DNA of 64,000 nucleotides, from NCBI GenBank assembly GCA_000381585.1, contig KB906734.1, forward strand, positions 186,001 through 250,000, given 5' to 3'. Numbering within the stretch: position 1 is the first letter of the stretch; every line of letters begins with the position of its first letter. The stretch comes from Acidobacteriaceae bacterium KBS 83. Lineage in GTDB: Bacteria > Acidobacteriota > Terriglobia > Terriglobales > Acidobacteriaceae. Position numbers and translations under genes: made by a program. The notes under the pieces are model-generated. The model saw nothing but the letters and a program-made list of their open reading frames with translations, ran no database searches and was not told the origin of the DNA. Below are positions 24,063-33,638 of this stretch, one piece after another.

Positions 24063-26510
24063 TCACTCCTCGCGTAATAAGGATGCAGGCTCCACGGTGA
24101 GGGCGCGACGGGCTGGCAGTGCGGCAGAGAGTATGCCGGTGACGAACATGGTGAGGACTACCGCGCAGACGACGAGCGGATCGTTGGCGCTGGCGCCGTA
24201 GACGATGGCGGCCAGGATGCGAGTGCTGGCGAGGCCGAGCAGCATGCCTAACGAGGAGCCGATGAGGACGATGGTGGCGACGCGGCCGAGCGCGGTGTTG
24301 AGGATGCTTTGACGCGGCGCGCCGAGGGCGAGACGGATGCCGAAGTCACGCATGCGGCGGGCGACGGAGTAAGAGGCGAGACCGAAGATACCGGTGATGG
24401 CGAGAGTAAGAGCGAGCAGGCCCAGGATACTCAGCGCGATGGTGGCGGCGCGCGCGGGAAAGAGGACAGGAGCAATGATCTGCTGCCAGGGCGCGATGGT
24501 GGTGATGGGAAGATTGGGATCGACGCTTTCGACGATGCCGGTGAGGGCGGCGGCGAGACGCGGGCGAGCAAGGGTGGCGGAGGTTGCGGTGCGCGCGAGG
24601 ACGTGACAGTCGGTGTCAGGCCGCTGCATGACCGAGTAGAAGACGACCGGAGTGGGGTCCTCGGTAAGTGAGCCGTACTTGCCGTCTTCGGTGATGCCGA
24701 TGATGGTGAAGTTGGTGCCGGAGCCATCGCGAAAGACGCGGCCGAGTGCGTTGGGCGTGTGGAAGAGGCGGCTGGCGAAGGTCTGGTTGACGATGGCGAC
24801 GGAGGGCGACGACTTGTCGTCGTGCCAGGTGAAGTCGCGGCCAGCGAGGAGACGGGTGCCGGCGGTTTCAAAGTACTTCGGTGAAAGCGCGTAGTAGGGC
24901 GCGCCGAAGAGGACGTTGCGCTGGTCGATGGGGCCTTTGCCCGCGACGTAGATCGCCGTGGTGCTCTCACCGATGATATCGAGTGGAACGCTGCTGGTGA
25001 GCGCAGCAGTGGAGACGCCAGGGAGGGCGGAAGCGGCATCGAGGATGCGGCGCTGGGCGGGGAGCGAGGCGTCATCGCGGTAGTGGGCGAGATTGAAGTT
25101 GAGGGAGAGGACGGTGACGTTTGCCGAGTCGAAGCCGAGAGGAGCGCGGAGGGAGCGCGCGAGTCCGCGGACAGAGACGAAGGCGGCGGTGACGAGGACG
25201 CAGCAGAGCGTGACCTCGACCAGGAGGAGAAGATCGCGAAGGGCGAGGCGGCGACCGAGCGATGTGGTGGAACCGGCCGCCCGGATGGCGGTGAGCACAT
25301 CCGCACGGGCGGCCTGGCGCACGGGCGCGAGAGCGCAGAAGAGACCAGCGGCGATGGAGAGCGCAATCGCGAAGAGAAAGACGGCGATGCCGGGCTCGAC
25401 GGCGACGGCGACGGGGAAATCGAAGGGCGGACGGTAGAGGGTGAGCCCGTGGAGCACGGCACGCGCGAGCAGAAAGCCGAGTGAACCGCCGATGACGGAG
25501 ACCGCGAGCGATTCGACAATGAGCTGCATTGCAATGCGGGTGGGTGTAGCGCCAAGCGCGGCGCGGATGGCGAGCTCGCGAGTGCGATCCGAGGCGCGTG
25601 CCACGTATAGTCCGCCAAGATTGATGCAGGCGGCGAGGAGCACGAGCGCGGCAAGGAACATCAGCGCGGTAAGAAAGCTGCGTAACCGTCCGCCGAGAGC
25701 GGCGCCGATGAAGCCCAGGGGCGTGATGCGGAAGGTGGTGTTGGCCTCATCAGCGGGATACTCGCGAGCAAGCTCGCTGGCGACGCGGTTGAGATCGGCC
25801 TGCGCCTGACCCGTGGTGACCCCGGGGAGACGGCGGCCCATGACCCAGATGTTCTGGTTGCGGCGGTTGTTGAGGAAGCTGTAGCCCTCGATCTGCTGCT
25901 GGTTCCAGAGGTCGGTCCAGAGATCGGCGCGAACAAAGCGCTCGGTGCCGGTGAAGTCCGGACGCGCGACGCCGAGGACCACAAATGGCTGCTGCGAGAT
26001 GCGGATGGTGTGGCCGACGATGTTGGGATCACCGGCGAAGTCGGCCTTCCAGGTGGCATAGCTGAGGACAACGTAGGGGCTGACGTTGGGACCGCGGGTG
26101 TCGTCGCTGTCGTGAAAGAAGCGGCCGATGAGCGGGGTGATGCCGAGCGCGTCGAAGTAGCTGCCGGTGGCCTGGAAGTCCCAGCGCGGTTGCGCGTGGC
26201 CGTTGGCGGCAAGACCAACCTGAGTGAAGCGATAGGCGCCGATCGTGGAGAAGGTACGGTTGCGGGCGCGCAGATCGCGATAGTTGGGGAACGACATGGT
26301 GACATCGTTGTCGTCGCGATGCTGGATGAAGGAGAGCTGGCTGGCTTTCGGGATGGAGGAGGGGCGGAGAAAGAGCCCGTCGATGACGCCGAAGACGATG
26401 ACGTTGGCGGCGACGCCGAGGGCCAGGGTCAGGATGGCGGTGGCTGCGAAGGCGGGACCGCGGCGAAGCTGACGCAGGGCATAGCGGAGGTCGGCGAGGA
26501 GCGTGGACAT
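24063..26510 (-). CDS. ABC transporter permease, MacB/FtsX type (ADOP-like, no prefix domain)
   Basis: An 815-residue membrane protein of the duplicated permease type. The start at 26510 has AGGAGA nine bases upstream and opens directly with DLRYALRQLRRGPAFAATAI, so the soluble prefix seen in the copy at 11764 is absent. First helix LTLALGVAANVIVFGVIDGL; two MacB-like periplasmic domains; middle helix group with ARASDRTRELAIRAALGA; final FtsX module with RMRDFGIRLALGAPRQSIL. No PadR gene is adjacent. The frame is open for 150 more codons upstream, which look non-coding. Substrate unknown. Confidence 0.92.
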   Translation of the reverse strand: MSTLLADLRYALRQLRRGPAFAATAILTLALGVAANVIVFGVIDGLFLRPSSIPKASQLSFIQHRDDNDVTMSFPNYRDLRARNRTFSTIGAYRFTQVGLAANGHAQPRWDFQATGSYFDALGITPLIGRFFHDSDDTRGPNVSPYVVLSYATWKADFAGDPNIVGHTIRISQQPFVVLGVARPDFTGTERFVRADLWTDLWNQQQIEGYSFLNNRRNQNIWVMGRRLPGVTTGQAQADLNRVASELAREYPADEANTTFRITPLGFIGAALGGRLRSFLTALMFLAALVLLAACINLGGLYVARASDRTRELAIRAALGATPTRIAMQLIVESLAVSVIGGSLGFLLARAVLHGLTLYRPPFDFPVAVAVEPGIAVFLFAIALSIAAGLFCALAPVRQAARADVLTAIRAAGSTTSLGRRLALRDLLLLVEVTLCCVLVTAAFVSVRGLARSLRAPLGFDSANVTVLSLNFNLAHYRDDASLPAQRRILDAASALPGVSTAALTSSVPLDIIGESTTAIYVAGKGPIDQRNVLFGAPYYALSPKYFETAGTRLLAGRDFTWHDDKSSPSVAIVNQTFASRLFHTPNALGRVFRDGSGTNFTIIGITEDGKYGSLTEDPTPVVFYSVMQRPDTDCHVLARTATSATLARPRLAAALTGIVESVDPNLPITTIAPWQQIIAPVLFPARAATIALSILGLLALTLAITGIFGLASYSVARRMRDFGIRLALGAPRQSILNTALGRVATIVLIGSSLGMLLGLASTRILAAIVYGASANDPLVVCAVVLTMFVTGILSAALPARRALTVEPASLLREE

Positions 26511-26754
26511 GGACGTGCTTCTCCTGCGGGGGATTGGGTGCAAGTGTAAGGCCAGCCTGCGCCGGCGGATTTCAAGGGTTTCGCCCGGCGAAGGGCACTT
26601 GCGTTGTGCGGGGATGGGCGCGGCCGTCCGTTTATGGACATGACCGGATGTCGGGAGGCGACTATCACACTCTCCATCGCTGTCTGGCAGCAATGCAAAC
26701 GCGACGGAGGCGCTGATCCATAGGAAGCGTGATATGTGAACCGTGGGGACACGA

Positions 26755-27435
26755 ATGTCTTCACCTCCGGTTACACTCCGTGGCATGGTTTCTGTCGCGG
26801 AACGGCTGCGCACCAATTCCGATACGCTGCTGATCGTGTTCGATCTGATCGGCACGCTGGTGTTTGCATTGGAGGGCGCGCTGCGGGCGATTCGTGGCGA
26901 CCTGGATTTTCTGGGGTTGCTGGTGCTCGCATTTGTGACGGCTGTGGGTGGTGGGATCATCCGCGATCTGCTGATTGGCGCAACACCGCCGGCAGCGATC
27001 CGCGACTGGCGCTACTTCGGGATCGCGATCCTGGGGGCAGTGGCGGTCTTCTTCTTCTATCAATCGGTGCAGGCGATTCCGGAGCAGTTGATCGTGACGC
27101 TGGATGCGGCGGGACTGGGACTGTTCGCGGTAGCCGGCGTCGAGAAGGCGCTCGACTACCAGATGCATCCGCTGATGGCGGTAGTGATGGGCGGCATCAC
27201 GGGGGTGGGCGGCGGGACGGTGCGCGATCTGCTGCTGGCAGAGGTGCCGTCCGTGCTGCGGAAAGATGTGTATGCTTCAGCCGCGTTGGCCGGCGGCGTG
27301 GTGATGGTGGTGTTGCTGAAGGTGAAGGTACCTCGAGCCGCGGCGATGCTGGCGGGCGGATGTTCGTGCTTCCTGCTGCGGATGATCGCCGTGGCGCAGC
27401 ACTGGAACCTGCCCCGGCTGATGCATCATCCATAA
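26755..27435 (+). CDS. TRIC/UPF0126-family cation channel-like membrane protein
   Basis: A 226-residue protein with about seven membrane helices and an internal repeat. Each half carries the family motif: ALRAIRGDLDFLGLLVLAFV with AVGGGIIRDLLIG, and AVAGVEKALDYQMHPLMAVV with GVGGGTVRDLLL. Bacterial TRIC proteins form trimeric potassium-permeable channels. The start could be ATG 26755, ATG 26785 or GTG 26743; none has a clear ribosome site. Divergent from the ABC permease at 24063-26510. A repeat copy and a terminator follow it. Confidence 0.88.
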   Translation: MSSPPVTLRGMVSVAERLRTNSDTLLIVFDLIGTLVFALEGALRAIRGDLDFLGLLVLAFVTAVGGGIIRDLLIGATPPAAIRDWRYFGIAILGAVAVFFFYQSVQAIPEQLIVTLDAAGLGLFAVAGVEKALDYQMHPLMAVVMGGITGVGGGTVRDLLLAEVPSVLRKDVYASAALAGGVVMVVLLKVKVPRAAAMLAGGCSCFLLRMIAVAQHWNLPRLMHHP

Positions 27436-27443
27436 GGATTTGC

Positions 27444-27480
27444 ATTCGGGCGGACGCGCCGGTGGAAGATTGTGGGCGAC
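27444..27480 (+). repeat. Dispersed GC-rich palindromic repeat, short copy
   Basis: CGGGCGGACGCGCCGGTGG starts nine bases after the stop of the TRIC-like gene and runs into TGTGGGCGAC. The middle section present in longer copies (TTCGCTTCCTTTGGTCGCTC) is missing here. Confidence 0.65.
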
Positions 27481-27491
27481 TCGGCACTGAT

Positions 27492-27528
27492 CCCACCTCT
27501 CAATCGCGAGATGTGGGACCGCTTTTTT
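27492..27528 (+). terminator. Terminator for the TRIC-like gene
   Basis: Arms 27492-27501 (CCCACCTCTC) and 27508-27517 (GAGATGTGGG) pair with one mismatch around a six-base loop, followed by ACCGC and six T residues (27523-27528) on the plus strand. A typical factor-independent terminator, just reaching the stop of the convergent permease gene. Confidence 0.75.
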
Positions 27529-30220
27529 ATTCGTAACGCAGGGCTTCGGCGGGTGGGACCGTGGTGGCGCGGGTTGCCGGTAGCAGGCAGGCGATAAGCG
27601 CGCTGAGGATGAGCAGTACGGCGGCGGAGACGAGTCCAGTGGCAGCGAAGGCGTTGTGCATCCATGCGGCGAGGATGGTGCCGATGAAGGTGTCCAGCGC
27701 GAGGCCGACGGTGACACCGATGCCCGTGCTAACGAGCGCGATGCGCGCAGCAACCCAGAGGACGTGTGCTCGCGGCGCGGCGAGTGCGAGGCGGACACCG
27801 AACTCCGTGGTCCGCTGCGCGACGCTGTAGGCGACGACGCTGAAGATGCCGACCAGGGCGAGCGCGAGGGCCATAGCGGAGAAAACGCCGAAGAGGTTGG
27901 AGAAGAGGCGCTGGCGGCTGTATTGCGCGTCGCGCTCGAGTGCTTCTTCGAGAGTGAAAGTGCCGTTCGAAATCTGCTGATCAGGCGCAATGGAGGCCAC
28001 GGCGGCGCGGATGGCGTGGAGATAGGAGAGGGGCTCGGCCTGGGTACGGACTAGGAATTGCGCGTAAGGCGGGATCAGGGTTGTATACGGGATGTAGATG
28101 GCGGGTTGGACGGGATGGTCTACGCCATCGTTGCGTGCATCGCCGACGACGCCGAGAACCTGACGCCATGCCTTGGCTTGGCTCGACATGGCATCGAGCG
28201 GACCTACGACTTGCAGTTCAGGGAAGCGGAGCTGACCATTCAGAGGATTGAGATTCGGCCAGTACCGCCGGACGAAGCTCTGATTTACGAGCGCGACGAA
28301 ATCACCGCGAGAATTTTCCGATTCATTCCAGGTACGGCCGTCAAGCAATGGGATGCCGAGTGTTGCGAAGTAATCAGGACTGACGGAGTGGATACGAACC
28401 GGTTGGTTTTCGCCACGTGGGACACCGCTGATGTCGACCGCGGATTCTTCGGCACCACTATACGGGGGTGCGACATTGAAACCGATGGAAACATCGCGGA
28501 CGCCAGGCACAGAGGCGATCTTAAGGCGGATCTGCTCGATATATGCGGTACGTGCTTCGCGTGACTGAATCTTGCTCCATTGCTACGCGTTGCGGAAGGG
28601 CAGCATGATGCCGACTTGCATGACGTTATCGGAGTTATAGCCAAGAGGAAGCTGCGTAAGCAGAAGAAAGCTGTGGATGGCAGTGCCGACGGTCGCCATA
28701 AGCAGAAGAGTGAGCTCGACCTGTGCGGCGATGAGAGCGCTCCAGCGATGCCTGGCAGGCACTGAGGCGAGGCTTTGCATGCGCGAAGGCAAAGCGCGTG
28801 AGAGATCTGGCCTTGATAGGCGCAGCGCGGGAACCAGGCCGAAGAGCAGGCCGGTGGCAAGAGCGAGCGCCAGGGAAAGAGTGAGGATCGGCAGATTGAT
28901 GCGGAGGACGGATTCCTGCGGAAAGAAGTCCCGCGCCAACTGCATCGGCAATTTGGCGAGCCAGTACGACGCGGTGACGCCGAGTATGGCTCCCGTTAAG
29001 GAGATGACGACAGCTTCGACTAGCAACTGGCGGACGATGCGCCATCGGCTGGCACCGATGGCCGAGCGGATGGCGAGCTCATGCTGGCGGGCACGCCCGC
29101 GGGCAAGCAGCAGAATGGAACAGTTGGCGCAACCGATGATGAGAAGCAACAGCACCCCGGCGAGCAGAAGATAGAGTGTGCGGCCGGTGTTCTGCTCGAA
29201 CGGTGCGATGATGGGCTGCAGTTGCAGATGCCATTGCTGGGGAAAGTGGTTGGGATTCTCCTTCGCGAACTGGCGGACGATGGCATTGAGTTCCGCATCT
29301 GCTGCAGCGGGACTCACGTGCGGTTTGAGCTTGATCCATGGGATGTAGGGGAAGGTCACGGGTGGATTCACGCTGTCGTGCAGCAGGCTGCGCGGCATGT
29401 AGATGTCGGCGACGCCTGTGGTGTCGTTGAAGTCAAAGCTGTGGGGCATAACACCGACAATGCTGTAGGGAGTATGACCAAGTTCCAGCGTGCGGCCGGT
29501 GACATGCGGATCGCCGCCGTAGTGGCGCTGCCAAAATCGGTAGTTCAAAACGGCAATGTGCTGACCGGCACCCTGGTCGTCGAAGGGCTCAATGAAGCGC
29601 CCGAGCAGGGCATGCACACCGAAGAAGCTGCCGGCGTTGCCGGTGAGGTAGGCGCCGATGACATCCTCAGGGAGCGCGCCACCGGTGATCTCCATATTTG
29701 CCCCAGCGAAGCCGAGCAGGTCTTCGATGCAGTGGGCACGGCGGAGCGTCTCGAACTGCGGTTTCATGGTCGCAAACCAGGTTGGCAGATCGGGGCGCTG
29801 TTCGTTGATGACGACGGGATTCATGATGCGATCTGCGTTTGCGTAGGGGAAAGGATGCAGCAGGACCACATAGATAAGGGAGAACATCGCTGTGGTGGCG
29901 CCGATGCCGAGGGCGAGGGAGAGAACGGCGACGGCGGCGAAGCTGAGATTGCGGCGTAGGGCGCGGAGGCCATAACGGATGTCGCCGCCTAACTCGTCGA
30001 AGAGGCGCAGGCCGACGGCGGCACGGTATGTTTCGTTTTGCATGACGGGTTGGAACAGGTCGATGCGCGCTTTGCGCTGGGCTTCTTCGGCGGTCAGGCC
30101 CTGGCGCATGAGGTCTTCGGCGTAGGCTTGCTGATGCGAGCGGAGTTCTTCTTCGACGTCGCTGTGGCTGCGGGGTGCGATGGAGCGCCACAGGTTGCGG
30201 AGGGTGGCGAGGACGTTCAT
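27527..30220 (-). pseudogene. ABC transporter permease (ADOP-like) interrupted by an in-frame TAG
   Basis: One gene of about 897 codons with a TAG at 28583-28585. The upstream part (563 codons) has the soluble prefix (VEEELRSHQQAYAEDLMRQG), first helix, periplasmic domain and central helices. After the TAG the same frame continues without a break: QWSKIQSREARTAYIEQIRL, then ASVPGVRDVSIGF and the second periplasmic domain and FtsX module (TTEFGVRLALAAP). Nothing is missing or shifted, so a single codon separates two halves that align to one family member. Its ATG overlaps the PadR stop (ATGA), so it is translationally coupled. Possible outcomes are a truncated permease, suppression, or sequencing error. 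Confidence 0.85.
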
Positions 30221-30558
30221 ATCTCGTCTGCCTTCTTGTTGAGAATGCCTGCGACGACGGCGGCCATGTCGGTCCATCTGGCGGTTTCGGTTTTGAGCTG
30301 GCGCGCTCCGGCGCGCGTGAGCGAGTAGAAGCGGGCGCGGCGACGATTCTCCGACTCACCCCATTCGCCCTTGATCCAGCCGCGGTGCTCCAGCCGATAG
30401 ATGGCGGTATAGAAGGAGCCCTGCAGAATTTCGAGCCGCTGATTTGAGATCTGCTGGATGCGCAGCAGGACGCCGTAGCCGTGCAAGGGACCGAGCGAGA
30501 CTGCCTTGAGGATCAGCATCTCAAGCGTGCCCTGGGGGAGTTCGACCTGGTTCGCCAT
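30217..30558 (-). CDS. PadR-family transcriptional regulator
   Basis: A 113-residue winged-helix repressor: LPQGTLEMLILKAVSLGPLH, recognition region EILQGSFYTAIYRLEHRGWI, wing EWGESENRRRARFYSLT, dimerisation helix to the end. Its TGA overlaps the ATG of the downstream permease. AGGAG of the ribosome site lies inside the proximal half of an inverted repeat, so a bound repressor would block both transcription and access to the ribosome site on DNA level. Confidence 0.93.
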   Translation of the reverse strand: MANQVELPQGTLEMLILKAVSLGPLHGYGVLLRIQQISNQRLEILQGSFYTAIYRLEHRGWIKGEWGESENRRRARFYSLTRAGARQLKTETARWTDMAAVVAGILNKKADEI

Positions 30559-30559
30559 G

Positions 30560-30608
30560 CTCTCTCCTATTTGGGATAGGAGAGTATGCCGCCCTCTCCT
30601 ATCCCGTC
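30560..30608 (-). promoter_or_regulatory. Promoter and operator of the padR/permease operon
   Basis: CTCTCCTAT (30560-30568) and ATAGGAGAG (30574-30582) form a perfect nine-bp inverted repeat; a third half-site CTCTCCTAT lies at 30592-30600. On the minus strand TTGACG and TACTCT, 18 bases apart, form a promoter lying across these half-sites. The design fits PadR autorepression. Confidence 0.7.
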
Positions 30609-30621
30609 AAGGGGAGGACTG

Positions 30622-30700
30622 GCCGTCCGGGCGGACGCGCCTTTAGCGCATTTCGCTGGGTTCGCTTCCTTTGGTCGCTCACGGCCAGGGTTGTGGACGA
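30622..30700 (+). repeat. Dispersed GC-rich palindromic repeat
   Basis: CCGTCCGGGCGGACGCGCC, then TTCGCTTCCTTTGGTCGCTC and TTGTGGACGAG. Here the palindrome arm is altered (TTTAGCGC). It lies between the divergent PadR and TonB-receptor genes, rather than after a gene end. Confidence 0.65.
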
Positions 30701-30804
30701 GGCAGCGTTCGCCGTTTCTTCGAGATTGGGGGGCCCAGTGCGAGAGGTACGCAGTACCACGGAGTTACACAGAAGGAGACTTGCCGGGCATGGGATGATC
30801 TAGC

Positions 30805-33084
30805 ATGCGCTTCATCCGCAGGAACCCCGGACCCGCAGTATCACTGACAATTGCATTGCTATCGCCGCTGGCCTGCGCAGGTCAGCAATGTGCGGCGGGT
30901 ATGGCGGATGTGCGCGGGACCGTGGTGGACGGGTCAAGCGCCCCTGTCCCAGGCGCGGCACTGAGCGCGGGGACTGCGAAGACAACGAGCGGCCTGGATG
31001 GTCAATTCGTGCTCCCGTGTGTTGCAAATGATGGCGTGATCCGAGTGGAGGCGATCTCGTTTGCGCCCGCTGAAGTGAAGGCCGCCGAAGGAAGAGACGG
31101 GGCCGGGGTCCGCGTGGTGCTCCGGCCGATGGGGGCGTACGAGGAAGTATCCGTGACTGCATTCGGAACGCCGCTTGCTGAAAGCGCGAGCCCGTCGAGC
31201 GTACGGCTGGTAACGAGCGAGGAGTTGCGGACGGCGGCGCCGATCACGCTGGATGACAGGCTGCGACGGGTGCCGGGGTTCGAGCTGTTCCGGCGGTCGA
31301 GTTCACTGGTGGCGAATCCGACGTCGCAAGGTGTGTCGCTACGCGGGCTGGGCTCGACCGCGGCGAGCCGCACGCTGGTGATGGCGAATGAGATCCCGCT
31401 CAACGATGCTTTCGGCGGATGGATTTACTGGGACGAGATGCCGCAGCTGAGCATTCGGGACGTGACCGTGGTGCGGGGCGGCGCGAGCGATCTTTATGGG
31501 TCGAGCGCGATCGGCGGCGTGGTCGAGATGCAGCCGGTTTCGACCGCACGCAACCATGCGGAGTTGTTTTCCAGCCAGGGATCGTTTCACACCTTTGATG
31601 AGGCGGCGCTGCTGAGCGGTACCACGGGGACCCCCGGCGGGAGCGGATGGTCCGGTCTGGCGACTGGCGGCGTTATGCTCACAGACGGCTACATATTGGT
31701 GGCGCCGGAGCAGCGCGGGCCAGTGGATATCGACTCGAACCTGCACGCGCAGAATGGGCGCGTGCAGGGCGAGCGCGACTGGAGTCATGGACGCGCATTC
31801 CTGCTGGGCAATGTGCTGAACGAGGCGCGCAGCAACGGCACGCCGCTGCAAACGAACGGCACACGGATCTGGCGTTATGAGGCGGGGCTGGATTGGACTC
31901 CGGATGGAGCGAAGGGCGGCTGGCTGCTGCTGCGCGCCTATGGTACCGCGGAGCACTTCCGGCAGAGCTTCTCATCTGTGAATGCGACGCGGACACAGGA
32001 AACGCCGACGCGATTTGCGCAGACGCCGAGTGACCAATTGGGTGGGGCGGTCCGGTGGACGCAGCCGCTGGGAGCGCGGCTGGTGGTGCTGGGCGGCGCG
32101 GACACGCGCGATGTGCGCGGCGAAGACAACGAGACTGCGCTCACTACCGGAATACGGACGCTTATATCCGCACGGCAGCGGCAGACCGGCATCTACGGCG
32201 AGGCGGTGTGGACGCCGCGGCAGTGGACGCTGAGCGCAGGCGGGCGCATCGATCACTTCCAGAATTTCGACGCGCTGCAGACGTTGCCCATCCAGCTTCG
32301 CCTGCCACAGATCACCGAGACGGTGGCAAATCCGCGGCTTGGCGTGGTGCGGCGGCTGACCCCGTCCTTGGCGTTGACGGCGATGGGCTTCCGCGCCTAC
32401 CGCTCGCCGACCGAGAACGAACTCTATCGCAACGGGCAGGTGGGCCAGGAGCTGACGCTGAAGAACCCGGACCTGCACTCGGAGCGCGCGACGGGTTGGG
32501 AGACAGGCGTAGTGGTGACACCGGCGCGATGGAACGCCACAGTGCGCGCGAGCTACTTCTGGACGATTGTGAACCGGCCGATCACTGCGCTGACCATCGC
32601 CACAACCCCAACGACGATCATCAAACAGCGCGCCAACCTGGGGCAGATTGCGAGCCGCGGCGTGAGCCTGGACGGCGAATGGCAGCCGGTGCGCCGCATC
32701 ACCGTGGTTGGCGGTTATCAATATGCGGATGCAACAGTGACACGATTCGATCAGAATCCGTCGCTCGTGGGGAGCTGGATCCCACAGGTGCCGCACCAGA
32801 TGGGCACGCTGCAGGTGCGCGGGCAGGACATCCGCTGGGGCACGCTGTCCCTGGAAGCGCGGATGACCGGGCAGCAGTATGACGATGATGCGAATACGTT
32901 CCGGCTGGCGCCGTTCTTCACGATGAATGCTTTCGCATCGCATATTTTTCGCAGACGCTACGAGGTGTTCGTGGCAGCCAACAATGTGCTGGACCGGCGG
33001 ATTGAGGTGGGGCGCACGCCGACCCTGACGCTGGGGCAGAAGCAGGATGTACGGGGCGGCCTGCGCATCACCTTCGGGGACTGA
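30805..33084 (+). CDS. TonB-dependent outer-membrane receptor
   Basis: A 759-residue receptor for energy-dependent uptake across the outer membrane. Signal peptide (VSLTIALLSPLACAGQQ), a small carboxypeptidase-regulatory-like domain (VRGTVVDGSSAPVPGAALSA, about residues 35-110), the plug (EELRTAAPITLDDRLRRVPG, GVSLRGLGSTAASRTLVMAN, VRGGASDLYGSSAIGGVVEM, about 135-235), then a 22-strand-type barrel ending in an aromatic/hydrophobic strand (GGLRITFGD). Plug motifs resemble the BtuB/FepA type. The ligand (siderophore, cobalamin or glycan) cannot be read from sequence. No TonB box was confidently placed. Confidence 0.92.
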   Translation: MRFIRRNPGPAVSLTIALLSPLACAGQQCAAGMADVRGTVVDGSSAPVPGAALSAGTAKTTSGLDGQFVLPCVANDGVIRVEAISFAPAEVKAAEGRDGAGVRVVLRPMGAYEEVSVTAFGTPLAESASPSSVRLVTSEELRTAAPITLDDRLRRVPGFELFRRSSSLVANPTSQGVSLRGLGSTAASRTLVMANEIPLNDAFGGWIYWDEMPQLSIRDVTVVRGGASDLYGSSAIGGVVEMQPVSTARNHAELFSSQGSFHTFDEAALLSGTTGTPGGSGWSGLATGGVMLTDGYILVAPEQRGPVDIDSNLHAQNGRVQGERDWSHGRAFLLGNVLNEARSNGTPLQTNGTRIWRYEAGLDWTPDGAKGGWLLLRAYGTAEHFRQSFSSVNATRTQETPTRFAQTPSDQLGGAVRWTQPLGARLVVLGGADTRDVRGEDNETALTTGIRTLISARQRQTGIYGEAVWTPRQWTLSAGGRIDHFQNFDALQTLPIQLRLPQITETVANPRLGVVRRLTPSLALTAMGFRAYRSPTENELYRNGQVGQELTLKNPDLHSERATGWETGVVVTPARWNATVRASYFWTIVNRPITALTIATTPTTIIKQRANLGQIASRGVSLDGEWQPVRRITVVGGYQYADATVTRFDQNPSLVGSWIPQVPHQMGTLQVRGQDIRWGTLSLEARMTGQQYDDDANTFRLAPFFTMNAFASHIFRRRYEVFVAANNVLDRRIEVGRTPTLTLGQKQDVRGGLRITFGD

Positions 33085-33140
33085 CCGTCCAGGTGGACGC
33101 GCCGGTGGCGCGAGTTGCTGGGCTTCTCCCTTTGATCGTC
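33083..33140 (+). repeat. Dispersed GC-rich palindromic repeat
   Basis: Starts at the stop of the TonB receptor gene: GACCGTCCAGGTGGACGCG, CCGGTGGCGCGAGTT, then a degraded form of the CTTCCTTTGGTCG segment. Same orientation as other copies. Confidence 0.65.
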
Positions 33141-33266
33141 GCCGTTTGATGAAGTGGCCTTCTAGGGAGTAATGGACCAGTGCGGTGATAATGCTCGGTT
33201 GGATCAGCAACCGAAACGGGAGCCATTATGCTTCTTTCGCATAGCCGAAATTTTCGAGGTAAGACT

Positions 33267-33602
33267 ATGAAGAACGATGTCGTGAGCAAGCTTCTCCTCT
33301 CCATCATCGCTATTGCGCTGGTTGCGATTGCGATACGGCCTTACGTTGCGCCTGATTCTGCACGTGCACAAGCCGGAACGGCCTATCCTGTGTACATCGA
33401 GCCGGGTGTGCAGATGCTGAAGTCATCGGATGGCAGCAAGCAGCTGTATGGGCGCATGGTGGTGGACCTGCGCACGGGAAAGATCTGGGGCTTCCCGACG
33501 ATGACGACAGATCCGTATCCATTCAACGCACTGAACTCGAAGCCGCAGACCTCGCATCCTTTCGATCTGGGCCGCTTCGCGTTTGAGGACATGGACAAGT
33601 AA
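33267..33602 (+). CDS. Small membrane-anchored or secreted protein, unknown
   Basis: A 111-residue protein. GAGGT lies seven bases before the ATG at 33267. An N-terminal hydrophobic segment (LLLSIIAIALVAIAIRPYV, about residues 8-26) is a signal anchor or signal peptide ending near ARAQ. The mature part (YPVYIEPGVQMLKSSDGSKQ, VDLRTGKIWGFPT) reads as a short beta-rich domain. I have seen similar conserved hypothetical proteins but know no function. It is 36 bases upstream of the SDR, probably co-transcribed. Confidence 0.75.
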   Translation: MKNDVVSKLLLSIIAIALVAIAIRPYVAPDSARAQAGTAYPVYIEPGVQMLKSSDGSKQLYGRMVVDLRTGKIWGFPTMTTDPYPFNALNSKPQTSHPFDLGRFAFEDMDK

Positions 33603-33638
33603 CGCGCAGGAGATCTGCGCATATGAGGAGATGAAGAG

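Noticed and set aside
14437-33140. CRISPR array based on repeated GC-rich units
   Set aside because: Units are kilobases apart or in pairs, not regularly spaced with unique spacers, and no cas genes are present.
31972-33210. 412-codon open frame on the minus strand opposite the TonB receptor
   Set aside because: Arg/His/Pro-rich composition and complete overlap with a confident gene.
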